Shown here: piece after piece, positions 37,215 to 45,523 of the stretch | Layout of the letters: every line of letters starts with the position of its first letter | Position numbering within the stretch: the stretch's first letter is position 1 | Assembly: GCF_004364175.1 (NCBI RefSeq) | Contig: NZ_SNZW01000019.1 | Span: 1 to 48,501 of the forward strand | From: Maribacter caenipelagi | GTDB taxonomy: Bacteria; Bacteroidota; Bacteroidia; Flavobacteriales; Flavobacteriaceae | Length of the DNA stretch: 48,501 nucleotides | Direction: 5' to 3' | Notes under the pieces: model-generated | Told to the model about the DNA's origin: nothing | What the model saw: only the letters and a program-made list of their open reading frames with translations | The model's database searches: none | Translations under genes and position numbers: made by a program

Positions 37215-38522
37215 ATGATTTTAGCTGCAAGTACAGGCGGAACTATTCTAATAACTGTTGTCGCATTCCTAATATTGTTGATGGCGTTAGTAGCATTACT
37301 TCTTTTTACTAAACAAAAACTTTCTCCATCTGGTCCTGTAACCATTACTATAAACGGAGAAAAGAAAATTGAAGTTTCTTCAGGTGGATCTTTATTATCG
37401 ACCTTGGGTAACCAAAAAGTCTTTTTACCATCTGCCTGTGGTGGTGGTGGAACATGTATTCAATGTGAATGCCATGTACTTTCTGGTGGTGGTGAAGCAT
37501 TACCTACAGAAACACCTCATTTCTCTAAGAAAGAATTAAATCACGGTGCACGTTTAGCTTGTCAAGTTAAGGTGAAACAAGACATGGAAATTACCATACC
37601 TGAAGAGGTGTTCGGTATTAAGAAATGGCCTGCAAAAGTTGTTCGTAATTATAACGTAGCATCTTTTATTAAAGAGTTTGTAGTTGAAATCCCTGAAGAT
37701 ATGGGCTACAAAGCTGGTGGGTATATTCAAATTGAAATTCCTGAGTGTGAAGTAAAATATGCTGATATTGATATTACAGCGCACCCAGAAGAACATGAGA
37801 CTCCAGATAAATTCCAAGCAGAATGGGATAAATTCAACCTTTGGCCTTTGACAATGAAGAATCCAGAAACGGTTGAAAGAGCGTATTCAATGGCTTCTTT
37901 CCCTGCTGAAGGTAGAGAGATTATGTTGAATGTGCGTATTGCCACCCCGCCATGGGATCGATCTAAAAATGGATGGATGGATGTTAATCCTGGTGTTGCT
38001 TCTTCTTATATTTTTAATTTGAAGCCAGGTGATGATTGTACTATTTCTGGACCTTACGGTGAATTTTTCATCAATGAGTCAGATTCAGAAATGTTATACG
38101 TAGGTGGCGGTGCAGGTATGGCGCCAATGCGTTCTCACTTATATCACCTATTCAAAACATTAAAAACGAAAAGAAAAGTATCGTACTGGTACGGTGGTCG
38201 TTCTAAAAGAGAATTATTCTATTTAGATCACTTTTATAAATTAGAGGAAGAATTTCCAAACTTCAAATTTTACTTGGCATTATCTGAACCTCAAGAAGAG
38301 GATAACTGGAAAGTAAAAGAGAATATTGATGCTCCTGGTGATGGTTTCGTAGGTTTCATTCACAATTGTGTAATTGATAACTACTTAAGTCTTCATGAGT
38401 CTCCAGAAGATATTGAACTTTATTTCTGTGGTCCTCCATTGATGAACAAGGCTGTTCAGAAAATGGGTGAAGATTTCGGTATCCCAGATGAACATATACG
38501 TTTTGATGACTTTGGTGGATAA
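37215..38522 (+). CDS. nqrF: Na+-translocating NADH:quinone reductase subunit F
   Basis: A 435-residue NADH-oxidising subunit. One N-terminal helix (10-32) anchors it. The ferredoxin domain binds [2Fe-2S] through Cys75, Cys81, Cys84 and Cys116. The FAD domain has RAYSMAS, and the NADH domain has GGGAGMAPMRSH and ends in FDDFGG as usual. Electrons pass from NADH through FAD and the cluster to the membrane cofactors. A strong terminator follows 23 bp after the stop, before the next plus-strand gene. Confidence 0.98.
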   Translation: MILAASTGGTILITVVAFLILLMALVALLLFTKQKLSPSGPVTITINGEKKIEVSSGGSLLSTLGNQKVFLPSACGGGGTCIQCECHVLSGGGEALPTETPHFSKKELNHGARLACQVKVKQDMEITIPEEVFGIKKWPAKVVRNYNVASFIKEFVVEIPEDMGYKAGGYIQIEIPECEVKYADIDITAHPEEHETPDKFQAEWDKFNLWPLTMKNPETVERAYSMASFPAEGREIMLNVRIATPPWDRSKNGWMDVNPGVASSYIFNLKPGDDCTISGPYGEFFINESDSEMLYVGGGAGMAPMRSHLYHLFKTLKTKRKVSYWYGGRSKRELFYLDHFYKLEEEFPNFKFYLALSEPQEEDNWKVKENIDAPGDGFVGFIHNCVIDNYLSLHESPEDIELYFCGPPLMNKAVQKMGEDFGIPDEHIRFDDFGG

Positions 38523-38545
38523 GCCTTAAGTCCTTTGAATAATAA

Positions 38546-38578
38546 AAAAAAACCGATATGTAATGTATCGGTTTTTTT
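38546..38578 (+). terminator. Terminator after nqrF
   Basis: CCGATA / TATCGG with 7-base loop, extended by a 7-bp A/T stem and followed by T. It separates nqrF from the downstream gene by only 17 bp, so downstream expression would rely on readthrough or an unseen promoter. Confidence 0.9.
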
Positions 38579-38595
38579 ATAAAACATAGTTAAGT

Positions 38596-38958
38596 ATGCA
38601 TGTATTAACAGAGCAAGAACTTCATAATTTAGCCATGAATATTGTTGGCAAGCAATTGGAGGATGAAGGATTTGAATTTTTAGCCGTAAACAGTGAATTA
38701 CGTAAAAATCCGCAGTTTGTATGTACTAAAGATAAGAAGATGCGCTTTGTTGTGGTGAAGGCAATTGAGTACCCAGGTGATCCCAAGGATATGGATTTTT
38801 TTATGTCTGACCTGAATAAAATGAAAGAACATGCCATAAAATTTGAGGCAACAACTTTCTACGCAGGGGTTGGCTTGGTAAATGCTACAGATCATAATTT
38901 ACCCGTGTATTTAGATGAAGAGTATATTGTTGACTATGATGGTTTAGTAGAATTATGA
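38596..38958 (+). CDS. Conserved-looking small protein of unknown function between nqrF and apbE
   Basis: A 120-residue soluble protein with no signal peptide or membrane helix. Databases often attach the name of NqrF to such proteins because of position, but it has no ferredoxin or flavin motif. The layout G-x4-EGFEFL-x2-N-x4-PQFVCTKDKKMRFVVVKA recalls the core of small PD-(D/E)XK-fold proteins such as YraN, but the catalytic Asp and the Glu of ExK are missing (VVVKA), so nuclease activity is unlikely if the resemblance is real. The stop overlaps the apbE start by 4 bp (ATGA), so it is translationally tied to the flavin transferase. A role in Na+-NQR maturation is an inference from context. 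Confidence 0.8.
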   Translation: MHVLTEQELHNLAMNIVGKQLEDEGFEFLAVNSELRKNPQFVCTKDKKMRFVVVKAIEYPGDPKDMDFFMSDLNKMKEHAIKFEATTFYAGVGLVNATDHNLPVYLDEEYIVDYDGLVEL

Positions 38959-39968
38959 AGAACTATATTTTAGTAATTGCCGCTATAATTGGCTTGTGTC
39001 ATTCTTGTAAAGAGAATTCTGATACTAAATTTCGAAATGAAAATGTTGGTGGTGCTTTAGGTACATCTTATAGTATTATTTCAATCTCTAGTGAGAAATT
39101 AGATTTAGAAAAGGATATTGACTCCGTATTCGCCGTTATTAACCATTCTTTATCTACTTATATTCCTGAGTCTGATATTTCAAGAATTAATAAAGGAGAT
39201 AGTACTATAGCTGTCGATAAGATGTTTCAAGAGGTATTTTCTTTATCGAAATCAATTCACAAAGAAACTAATGGCTTTTTTGACCCAACGGTTGGTACGC
39301 TTGTAAATGCATGGGGCTTCGGACCTGAGCGCCAAATATCAATGGACAGCCTAAAAATCGATAGTTTGCTAAATTTCGTTGGCTTAGATAAGGTTAGTTT
39401 GGATGATAGCAATCATGTAGTAAAAGCTAATGCTAGTATTTACCTAGACTTTAATGCAATTGCTAAAGGCTACGCTATAGATAGGCTTGCGGCTATGTTA
39501 GATGCTAAGGGTGTTGAGAATTATCTGATAGAAGTGGGTGGTGAATTGGTAGCCAAAGGAAAGAATACCATAAAAGATAAATTTTGGGTGGTTGGCATTG
39601 ATGATCCAGAAGAGCAAATGAATAGGGCTACCAAAATATTAATTCATTTAAATGATAGGGCATTAGCTTCTTCGGGCAACTATCGCAAGTATAGAATTGA
39701 TGAAGAAACCGGTAAGAAGTTCGTACATACTGTAAACCCTAAAACAGGTTATACTCAAGTTTCAAATACACTTGCCGTAACTATATTAGCTGATAATTGC
39801 GCTACTGCAGATGCCTATGCTACGGCATTAATGGCGATGAATTTAAATGATGCTTTTAAACTTGTTGAAGAAAATACAATGTTAGAAGCTTATATTGTTT
39901 ATTTAGATGAGAATGGGGATACAAAGGAATTTTCAACCAAAGGATTTAAATCGTTTGTAGTCAAATAA
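38955..39968 (+). CDS. apbE: FAD:protein FMN transferase ApbE
   Basis: A 337-residue exported flavin transferase. The signal peptide ends with CHSC near residue 18, so it is probably a lipoprotein facing the periplasm. Family stretches are GTSYSIISIS, FFDPTVGTLVNAWGFGP, LDFNAIAKGYAIDRLA, YLIEVGGELVAKG and HTVNPKTGYTQVSNTLAVTILADNCATADAYATAL. ApbE moves FMN from FAD to threonines of proteins with DxxSGAT sites; NqrC and NqrB, encoded just upstream, are the obvious clients. It overlaps the preceding small gene by 4 bp. Its stop codon directly abuts the stop of the convergent methyltransferase gene. Confidence 0.96.
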   Translation: MKNYILVIAAIIGLCHSCKENSDTKFRNENVGGALGTSYSIISISSEKLDLEKDIDSVFAVINHSLSTYIPESDISRINKGDSTIAVDKMFQEVFSLSKSIHKETNGFFDPTVGTLVNAWGFGPERQISMDSLKIDSLLNFVGLDKVSLDDSNHVVKANASIYLDFNAIAKGYAIDRLAAMLDAKGVENYLIEVGGELVAKGKNTIKDKFWVVGIDDPEEQMNRATKILIHLNDRALASSGNYRKYRIDEETGKKFVHTVNPKTGYTQVSNTLAVTILADNCATADAYATALMAMNLNDAFKLVEENTMLEAYIVYLDENGDTKEFSTKGFKSFVVK

Positions 39969-40733
39969 CTATTTTTTCACGAATGGAATTATCTCACCAG
40001 GTGCTAAGCGATACCTATCGATATTTTCTTGGCTCATAAGTTTAGTATAATCTATTTCTTCAACAGTAAAACCAATACCTCTTAGTTTATCAAAGTAATC
40101 TCTGCCATAAATGCGAACATGGTCATATTGACCAAATATTTCTGCACGTTCAACTTTGTCAGTTATAGTGTCATCTTCAAAAGTTTCTTCTCTGCTTAAA
40201 TCTTGTGGAATTTGAAAAATCCCCCAACCACCAGGTTTTAGTATTCTATATAATTCAGACATTGCTTTCGTGTCATCTGGTATGTGCTCTAACACATGGT
40301 TACATAAAATTACATCGAACATATTATCTTCAAAGGGAAGATTACAAATATCAGCCTTTACGTCTGCCAAAGGTGAATTCAAGTCCGTGGTAACGTAATT
40401 TAGATTTTTTAGTTTTCTGAATCTTTTATAGAATGCTTGTTCGGGTGCAAAGTGCAATACATGTAGTGGAGCCGTAAAAAGGTCGGTCTCCTCTTTTAAA
40501 AACAACCACAGTAAACGATGGCGTTCTAACGAAAGGGTAGAAGGTGAGAGCACGTTCTCACGAGGTTTTTCATATCCGTAAGGTAAAAAGCTACGAAAAG
40601 TATTGCCGTCAATAGGATCTTCATAGGTATTACCACGATAGTAAGCCTTGAAAAAAGGTTTTACTAAATAGCTTAAAGAAATTAATACAGGCCTTGGAAC
40701 AAGGTTAAGAAAAAATTTAAAAATTTTCTTCAT
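39969..40733 (-). CDS. Class I SAM-dependent methyltransferase (Methyltransf_11 type)
   Basis: A 254-residue methyltransferase with an N-terminal amphipathic or membrane-contacting part (FFLNLVPRPVLISLSYLVKPFF). The S-adenosylmethionine fold follows: VLHFAPEQAF, DLNSPLADVKADICNLPFEDNMFDVILCNHVLEHIPDD, and the LYRILKPGGWGIFQIP strand. The glycine-rich motif I is replaced by HFAPEQ, common in this subfamily. The substrate is unknown; position-based guesses are weak. It follows map by 9 bp and is the last gene of a gpmI-map-methyltransferase operon. Confidence 0.88.
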   Translation of the reverse strand: MKKIFKFFLNLVPRPVLISLSYLVKPFFKAYYRGNTYEDPIDGNTFRSFLPYGYEKPRENVLSPSTLSLERHRLLWLFLKEETDLFTAPLHVLHFAPEQAFYKRFRKLKNLNYVTTDLNSPLADVKADICNLPFEDNMFDVILCNHVLEHIPDDTKAMSELYRILKPGGWGIFQIPQDLSREETFEDDTITDKVERAEIFGQYDHVRIYGRDYFDKLRGIGFTVEEIDYTKLMSQENIDRYRLAPGEIIPFVKK

Positions 40734-40742
40734 CTGTATTTT

Positions 40743-41561
40743 CTAACTTTTTACGGTAGAGTTTCTGAACTCATCTTCTTCGTTACTTACAATACCTAAA
40801 GCGTCGTAAATATACTTGAAGGTAGATAGTAACTCTGGTTTTCCGTTAACTATGGCAACATCATGTTCAAAATGAGCGCTAGGTTTACCATCTGCAGTAA
40901 GAATTGTCCAACCGTCTTTAAGTTGCTTAATATTCTTTGTACCCATATTGGTCATAGGTTCTATTGCAACGGTCATACCTTCAACAAATTTCTTTCCTCT
41001 ACCACGTCTACCATAATTTGGCATTTCAGGACCTTCATGCATTTTTCTACCTAGACCATGACCAACCAATTCACGAACTACACCATAACCATGGTCTTCA
41101 GTAAATTTTTGAATGGCATACCCGACATCACCTACACGATTACCAACTTTGAATTCTCGTATACCAACATACAATGATTTTTTGGTGACCTCTAATAACT
41201 TTTTGATTTCAGGACTTACTTCTCCTACTTCAAAAGTGTAAGCGTGATCTCCGTAAAACTCATTCTTTAAAGCTCCGCAGTCAATCGAAATAATATCGCC
41301 TTCTACTAAAGGAGTGTTATTCGGAATACCATGTACTACTTGAGCATTTGGGCTCATGCATAGTGAGTTCGGGAAATCGTAAAGACCTAAGAAACCTGGT
41401 ACTGCACCATGGTCACGAATAAAGGTCTCTGCCAAAGTGTCTAAATGAAGTGTAGTAACCCCTGGTTTTACCTCAGAGGCAATCATTCCTAATGTTTTAG
41501 AAACGATTAATGCGCTTTCACGCATTAATTCAATTTCTTCCGCTGTTTTTATTTTTATCAT
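40743..41561 (-). CDS. map: Methionine aminopeptidase, type I
   Basis: A 272-residue cytoplasmic enzyme that removes the initiator Met from new proteins. The five metal ligands are Asp94 and Asp105 (ISIDCGALKNEFYGDHAYTF region), His168 (LVGHGLGRKMHEGP), Glu201 (AIEPM) and Glu232 (HFEHDVAI). His78 in VVHGIP is the substrate-binding His. There is no N-terminal zinc-finger extension. It is co-directional with gpmI, 30 bp downstream of it. Confidence 0.97.
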   Translation of the reverse strand: MIKIKTAEEIELMRESALIVSKTLGMIASEVKPGVTTLHLDTLAETFIRDHGAVPGFLGLYDFPNSLCMSPNAQVVHGIPNNTPLVEGDIISIDCGALKNEFYGDHAYTFEVGEVSPEIKKLLEVTKKSLYVGIREFKVGNRVGDVGYAIQKFTEDHGYGVVRELVGHGLGRKMHEGPEMPNYGRRGRGKKFVEGMTVAIEPMTNMGTKNIKQLKDGWTILTADGKPSAHFEHDVAIVNGKPELLSTFKYIYDALGIVSNEEDEFRNSTVKS

Positions 41562-41591
41562 AAAATATTATCCTTTCAATATTGTCAAAAT

Positions 41592-43109
41592 TTATACCAA
41601 AGAATTTTGGGTCATAAATTCTGACTTTTCTACACCCATTAATTTCAAAATTGTTGGTGCAATATCTCCTAAAACACCATCTTTAATTTGGTGAATATCT
41701 TTGTCTACTAAAATTAGTGGAACAGGGTTAGTAGTATGTGCTGTATTAGGACTACCATCTTCGTTTACCATTGTTTCACAATTACCATGATCGGCAATAA
41801 CAATTACAGAGTAATCTTTTTCTATGGCTGCGGTAATTACATCTTTGGCGCATTCGTCTACCGTTTCACAAGCTTTAATTGCAGCCTCCATAACACCAGT
41901 ATGACCTACCATGTCAGGATTCGCAAAGTTTAGACAAATAAAATCAACATCTCCTTTTTGAATTTCAGGAATGATTTTATCTCTAATCTCATAAGCACTC
42001 ATTTCTGGTTGAAGGTCATATGTCGCCACTTTTGGTGACGGACATAAAATACGTGATTCGCCTTCAAAAGGAACTTCTCTACCACCATTGAAAAAGAAAG
42101 TAACATGTGGGTATTTTTCTGTTTCTGCAATACGAATTTGCTTTTTTCCTGCGTTGGCCAATACCTCGCCTAAAGTTTCAACAATATTGTCTTTGTTATA
42201 AACTACATGAACGTTATTGTAAGACTCGTCATAGTTTGTCAACGTAACGTAATACAGATTAAGTTTGTGCATGTTTTGCTCATGCATATCAACTTGACTT
42301 AAAACCTGCGTTAGTTCTCGACCACGATCTGTTCTAAAATTGAAGAAAATAACGACATCATCTTCTTTTACAGAAGCAACAGGGGTGCCATCTGTACTGG
42401 TCATGACGATAGGTTTTATAAACTCATCGGTAATATCATTGTCATAGCTTTTTTGAATGGTTTTACCAATGTCAGTCGATTTTTCACCTTCTGCATTAAC
42501 AATAACATCATAAGCTTCTTTAACTCGCTCCCATCGTTTGTCACGATCCATAGCATAATATCTGCCAATTACGGTAGCTAGCTTTGTGTTTTTATCAGCA
42601 CTAAAATGTACAATATCTTCTAAAAAACCTTTTCCACTTTTTGGATCTACATCTCTACCATCGGTAAAAGCATGTAAATACATGTTTTCAACACCAGACG
42701 CTTTACCTGCAGAGATTAATCCTTTGATATGATTGGTATGGCTATGTACGCCACCATCGCTTAAAAGCCCTAAGAAATGAACATCTTTATTGTTCTTTTT
42801 AGCGTATTCGAAAGCACTTTTTAAAACTGGCTCAGAACTTAAGGTATTCTCTTTGACTGCCTTATTGATTTTAGCCAAGTCTTGATAAACAATTCTACCC
42901 GCACCCAAATTCATATGACCTACTTCGCTATTGCCCATTTGACCTTCAGGAAGTCCTACGTTCATACCATCGGTAAGAAGGTTAGAATTAGCATATTTGG
43001 AATATAAACTATCTATAAAAGGAGTGTTGGCTTTATCTACTGCAGATACAGATGGGTCAGGAGATTTACCCCATCCATCTAATATCATTAAGATTACTTT
43101 TTTGTTCAT
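41592..43109 (-). CDS. gpmI: 2,3-bisphosphoglycerate-independent phosphoglycerate mutase
   Basis: A 505-residue Mn-dependent enzyme that interconverts 3- and 2-phosphoglycerate. The alkaline-phosphatase-like metal sites are visible: MILDGWG at 8-14, nucleophile Ser61 in QMGNSEVGHMN, HAFTDGRDVDPKSG, GRYYAMDRDKRWER, NFANPDMVGHTG and IADHGNCE. The length is standard. It starts a gpmI-map-methyltransferase unit. A -7 element lies 22 bp upstream. Confidence 0.98.
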   Translation of the reverse strand: MNKKVILMILDGWGKSPDPSVSAVDKANTPFIDSLYSKYANSNLLTDGMNVGLPEGQMGNSEVGHMNLGAGRIVYQDLAKINKAVKENTLSSEPVLKSAFEYAKKNNKDVHFLGLLSDGGVHSHTNHIKGLISAGKASGVENMYLHAFTDGRDVDPKSGKGFLEDIVHFSADKNTKLATVIGRYYAMDRDKRWERVKEAYDVIVNAEGEKSTDIGKTIQKSYDNDITDEFIKPIVMTSTDGTPVASVKEDDVVIFFNFRTDRGRELTQVLSQVDMHEQNMHKLNLYYVTLTNYDESYNNVHVVYNKDNIVETLGEVLANAGKKQIRIAETEKYPHVTFFFNGGREVPFEGESRILCPSPKVATYDLQPEMSAYEIRDKIIPEIQKGDVDFICLNFANPDMVGHTGVMEAAIKACETVDECAKDVITAAIEKDYSVIVIADHGNCETMVNEDGSPNTAHTTNPVPLILVDKDIHQIKDGVLGDIAPTILKLMGVEKSEFMTQNSLV

Positions 43110-43130
43110 CTTTATAAGGTTTTAAGAGTA

Positions 43131-43138
43131 CAAAAATA
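43131..43138 (-). promoter_or_regulatory. -7 element of the gpmI promoter
   Basis: TATTTTTG on the minus strand matches TAnnTTTG, 22 bp from the gpmI start. It lies in a 13-base stretch, AGTACAAAAATAC on the plus strand, shared with the rpe promoter. No clear -33 box. Confidence 0.5.
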
Positions 43139-43333
43139 CTATGTTCTGCTAAGTTAAGCTACTAGATTACCTACCTTTTTCATTTTGGTAGTGTATCGCA
43201 ACATATTTTCAGTTTGGGTGAAGATTTGTTTGTTAAAGTTTAGTTATAACAATGTTAAAGCATGAAACAATAAATGCAAACTGGCGTCTTTTAAATGTAC
43301 ACTATTGTACGCATCAATCAAAAATCAATTATC

Positions 43334-43726
43334 ATGAGAAAAGTAATCCTTACATTATCAGTGGTAGCTCTTACTTTTGGAGCTACAGCGAAAGAGACTA
43401 ACGCGAAAGAATTAGTATCAACACACCAAACAGAACTCCTTGCTAGCGTAGGTATTAGCTCATTTTGTAAAGCCGTAATACAGGGAGATTTAGAAACTGT
43501 AAAACGGTTGATAGATTTAGGCGAAGATGTAAATCAAAAATCCTTAGGTATGACACCGGTTATGTTTGCTGCTCGATATAATAAGGTGGCTATATTAGAA
43601 ATACTTATTAAAAATGGTGCGGATTTAAAAATTCAAAGTAGTCAAGGGTATACTGCCAAGCGGTATGCAGAATTGTCAAATGCCTCTGAAGCATTAGAAA
43701 TAATTGAAACTGCCATCGGTATTTAA
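43334..43726 (+). CDS. Small exported ankyrin-repeat protein (copy 1)
   Basis: A 130-residue protein. The signal peptide MRKVILTLSVVALTFGATA is followed by a short linker and two to three ankyrin repeats: SFCKAVIQGDLETVKRLIDLGEDVN, GMTPVMFAARYNKVAILEILIKNGADL, and QGYTAKRYAELSNASEALEII. An upstream Met at 43295 would add 13 residues before a perfect signal peptide, so I use the internal start. The product should sit in the periplasm and bind a protein partner. The next gene downstream encodes a close paralogue. The partner is unknown; periplasmic ankyrin proteins near catalases are known in other bacteria but no catalase is here. Confidence 0.85.
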   Translation: MRKVILTLSVVALTFGATAKETNAKELVSTHQTELLASVGISSFCKAVIQGDLETVKRLIDLGEDVNQKSLGMTPVMFAARYNKVAILEILIKNGADLKIQSSQGYTAKRYAELSNASEALEIIETAIGI

Positions 43727-43915
43727 AGGGCTATTGGTCATTTTATTATTTAGGAAAATAAAATTTGGAAAAGCCTTAGGTTACCTCTAGGTTATTGGGT
43801 TGTTTTTTAATTGTTAAATATTTATTATATCTTTCTTAATATTACGTAATTATTAAAATTACATATGTAAATTTAATATATCTATAATTTTATTAATCAA
43901 AATAACGTAAATATT

Positions 43916-44302
43916 ATGAAAAAATCAATCTCAATTTTATTACTCATTAGTGTATTTACATTAACAGGAGTTTATGCAAATACTAGAGACTATATCAATT
44001 CGAACGAAGCAGTATCTGTTTCTGTAGATGAGGAAATTAGTGCGTTATGTAAAGCAGTCATGAAAGGTGATTTAGACCAGGTAAGAAGTTTATTGGCTTT
44101 AGGTGAAAAATCGAATGAAAAGTCTTTAGGTCTAACCCCGGCAATGTATGCAGCTAGATATAATAAGGCAGAAATACTTAAGGTTTTATTGTTGAACGGC
44201 GCTAACCTTAGTATTAAAAGTGACCAAGGTTATACTGCAAAAGACTATGCGAAAATGTCGAATGCTAAAGCTGTATTAGATGTAATTAAACAAGATTCAT
44301 AG
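43916..44302 (+). CDS. Small exported ankyrin-repeat protein (copy 2)
   Basis: A 128-residue protein with signal peptide MKKSISILLLISVFTLTGVYA. The ankyrin part aligns with copy 1 without gaps over about 80 residues, roughly 47 identical by eye, including KSLG-TP, AARYNK, NGA and QGYTAK-YA. Signal peptides and linkers differ, so the pair is an old tandem duplication. It is separated from copy 1 by 189 AT-rich bp that could hold its own promoter, and ends in a strong terminator. Confidence 0.87.
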   Translation: MKKSISILLLISVFTLTGVYANTRDYINSNEAVSVSVDEEISALCKAVMKGDLDQVRSLLALGEKSNEKSLGLTPAMYAARYNKAEILKVLLLNGANLSIKSDQGYTAKDYAKMSNAKAVLDVIKQDS

Positions 44303-44326
44303 ATTTATCTTTATGAAAATAAAAAG

Positions 44327-44357
44327 GGCTCATTGAAATATCAATGAGCCTTTTTTT
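44327..44357 (+). terminator. Terminator of the ankyrin pair
   Basis: A perfect 10-bp stem GGCTCATTGA / TCAATGAGCC with loop AATA and a T7 run, 25 bp past the stop of copy 2. Confidence 0.93.
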
Positions 44358-44409
44358 AATTCTAAATAATTCTACTTCAAATAGTGTTCAGGTAAAAGAG
44401 TAAAACGCG

Positions 44410-44577
44410 TTAAAAATCAAATCCATTTGCTGCTCTCACAACGAAAGCATACAGTGCCGAAAATATCATTAGGGCACAAAATACAGAGTAGACCTTTAAA
44501 AAAGCAACCAATACAATTGGTTTACAGTTCTCAAACGCCTGCACGTATAAGTTTCTGAAATGTGTAATAGTTCCCAT
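44410..44577 (-). CDS. Small single-pass membrane protein, 55 residues (DUF6747-like)
   Basis: An ATG-started minus-strand frame of 55 codons that fills an otherwise empty 410-bp gap. The protein begins MGTITHFRNLYVQAFENC, continues with a hydrophobic stretch near 21-47 (IVLVAFLKVY, FCALMIFSALYAFV), and ends VVRAANGFDF. From memory it resembles short flavobacterial proteins filed as DUF6747, which share the MGTI start, the ALYAFV helix and the GF ending; I could not check this. A purine-rich AGAAGAA lies about 9 bases before the start. The function is unknown. Confidence 0.62.
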   Translation of the reverse strand: MGTITHFRNLYVQAFENCKPIVLVAFLKVYSVFCALMIFSALYAFVVRAANGFDF

Positions 44578-44713
44578 TATAGTGTTCTTCTATGATTAAA
44601 TCATAGCTATAAAGGCAATTCGTAAATGGCAAAATAAGCTTGGGACTTCCTCAAATCTACAAAAATATAAACACTGAGTATTGTCCTCTAGATTAAGTGT
44701 GCAAAAAAACCGA

Positions 44714-45484
44714 TTAACCTTGATTTTTGTATTTGTCTATCGCTTCTCTGATTTTTTCTATTCTATTTTCAGGATCAGGGTGGGTACTCTGAAATTCAGG
44801 AGTACGGTTTGGTCCCCCGGCAGCTTTTAAGATTTCCATCACCTTGATCATTTCGTAAGGATCATAACCAGATTGAATCATAAATAGAACTCCTAGTTCA
44901 TCACTTTCCAATTCATCGCCACGACCATTTTTTAGTAGTGTGTTCTGACCAATACTTCCTAAAATACTGCCCATATCGCCAGCACCAACGGTTGCACCCA
45001 TAGTCGCAGTTTGCCACGTTTGGCTATCTGCTATTCTTTCAGCAGAGTGTCTACCGATTACATGCCCAATTTCATGACCAAGAACTCCGGCCAGTTGTGC
45101 TTCGTTAAGTTGAGAGAACAATGCATAGGTAATAAAACATTGTCCGCCCGGTAAGGCGAATGCATTAATAGTTTGATCATCTGCCAATAAATGAAAATCA
45201 TATTGATAGGGTGTTTCTCTGGCTATACTGTTTTGAACTAGTTTATTGCCGACAGATTCAACAAAAGCTTGTAAACGTTCATCAGGGTAGAGTCCGCCAT
45301 GTTGTTGTGCCATTTCTGGAGCACTTTGTAAACCTATAGCGATTTCTTGGTCAGAAGACATTGTAATATGTTGCGACCGACCAGTATATGGGTTCTCTTC
45401 GGTATTACTGCATTTTTGTATAAATGCAAAGGCAACAATGGCCAGACCTATAAATATTCTAATTTTCCAACTTCCTCTTCTCAT
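44714..45484 (-). CDS. M48-family zinc metallopeptidase
   Basis: A 256-residue protein with an N-terminal hydrophobic segment (IFIGLAIVAFAFIQKC) that could be a lipoprotein signal with Cys25 or a membrane anchor. The catalytic HEIGH is at 137-141, and the third zinc ligand lies in ELESDELG near Glu191. FALPGGQCFITYALF near 109-123 is typical. Related BepA/LoiP-type enzymes act in envelope protein quality control, so an outer-membrane maintenance role is plausible. It is probably monocistronic. Confidence 0.93.
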   Translation of the reverse strand: MRRGSWKIRIFIGLAIVAFAFIQKCSNTEENPYTGRSQHITMSSDQEIAIGLQSAPEMAQQHGGLYPDERLQAFVESVGNKLVQNSIARETPYQYDFHLLADDQTINAFALPGGQCFITYALFSQLNEAQLAGVLGHEIGHVIGRHSAERIADSQTWQTATMGATVGAGDMGSILGSIGQNTLLKNGRGDELESDELGVLFMIQSGYDPYEMIKVMEILKAAGGPNRTPEFQSTHPDPENRIEKIREAIDKYKNQG

Positions 45485-45523
45485 GGTAATGTATTATAGT
45501 ACAGGCTCTAATGTACAAAATGC

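Noticed and set aside
38596..38958. Second NqrF subunit
   Set aside because: No ferredoxin cysteines, flavin or NADH motif; the name would rest on position only.
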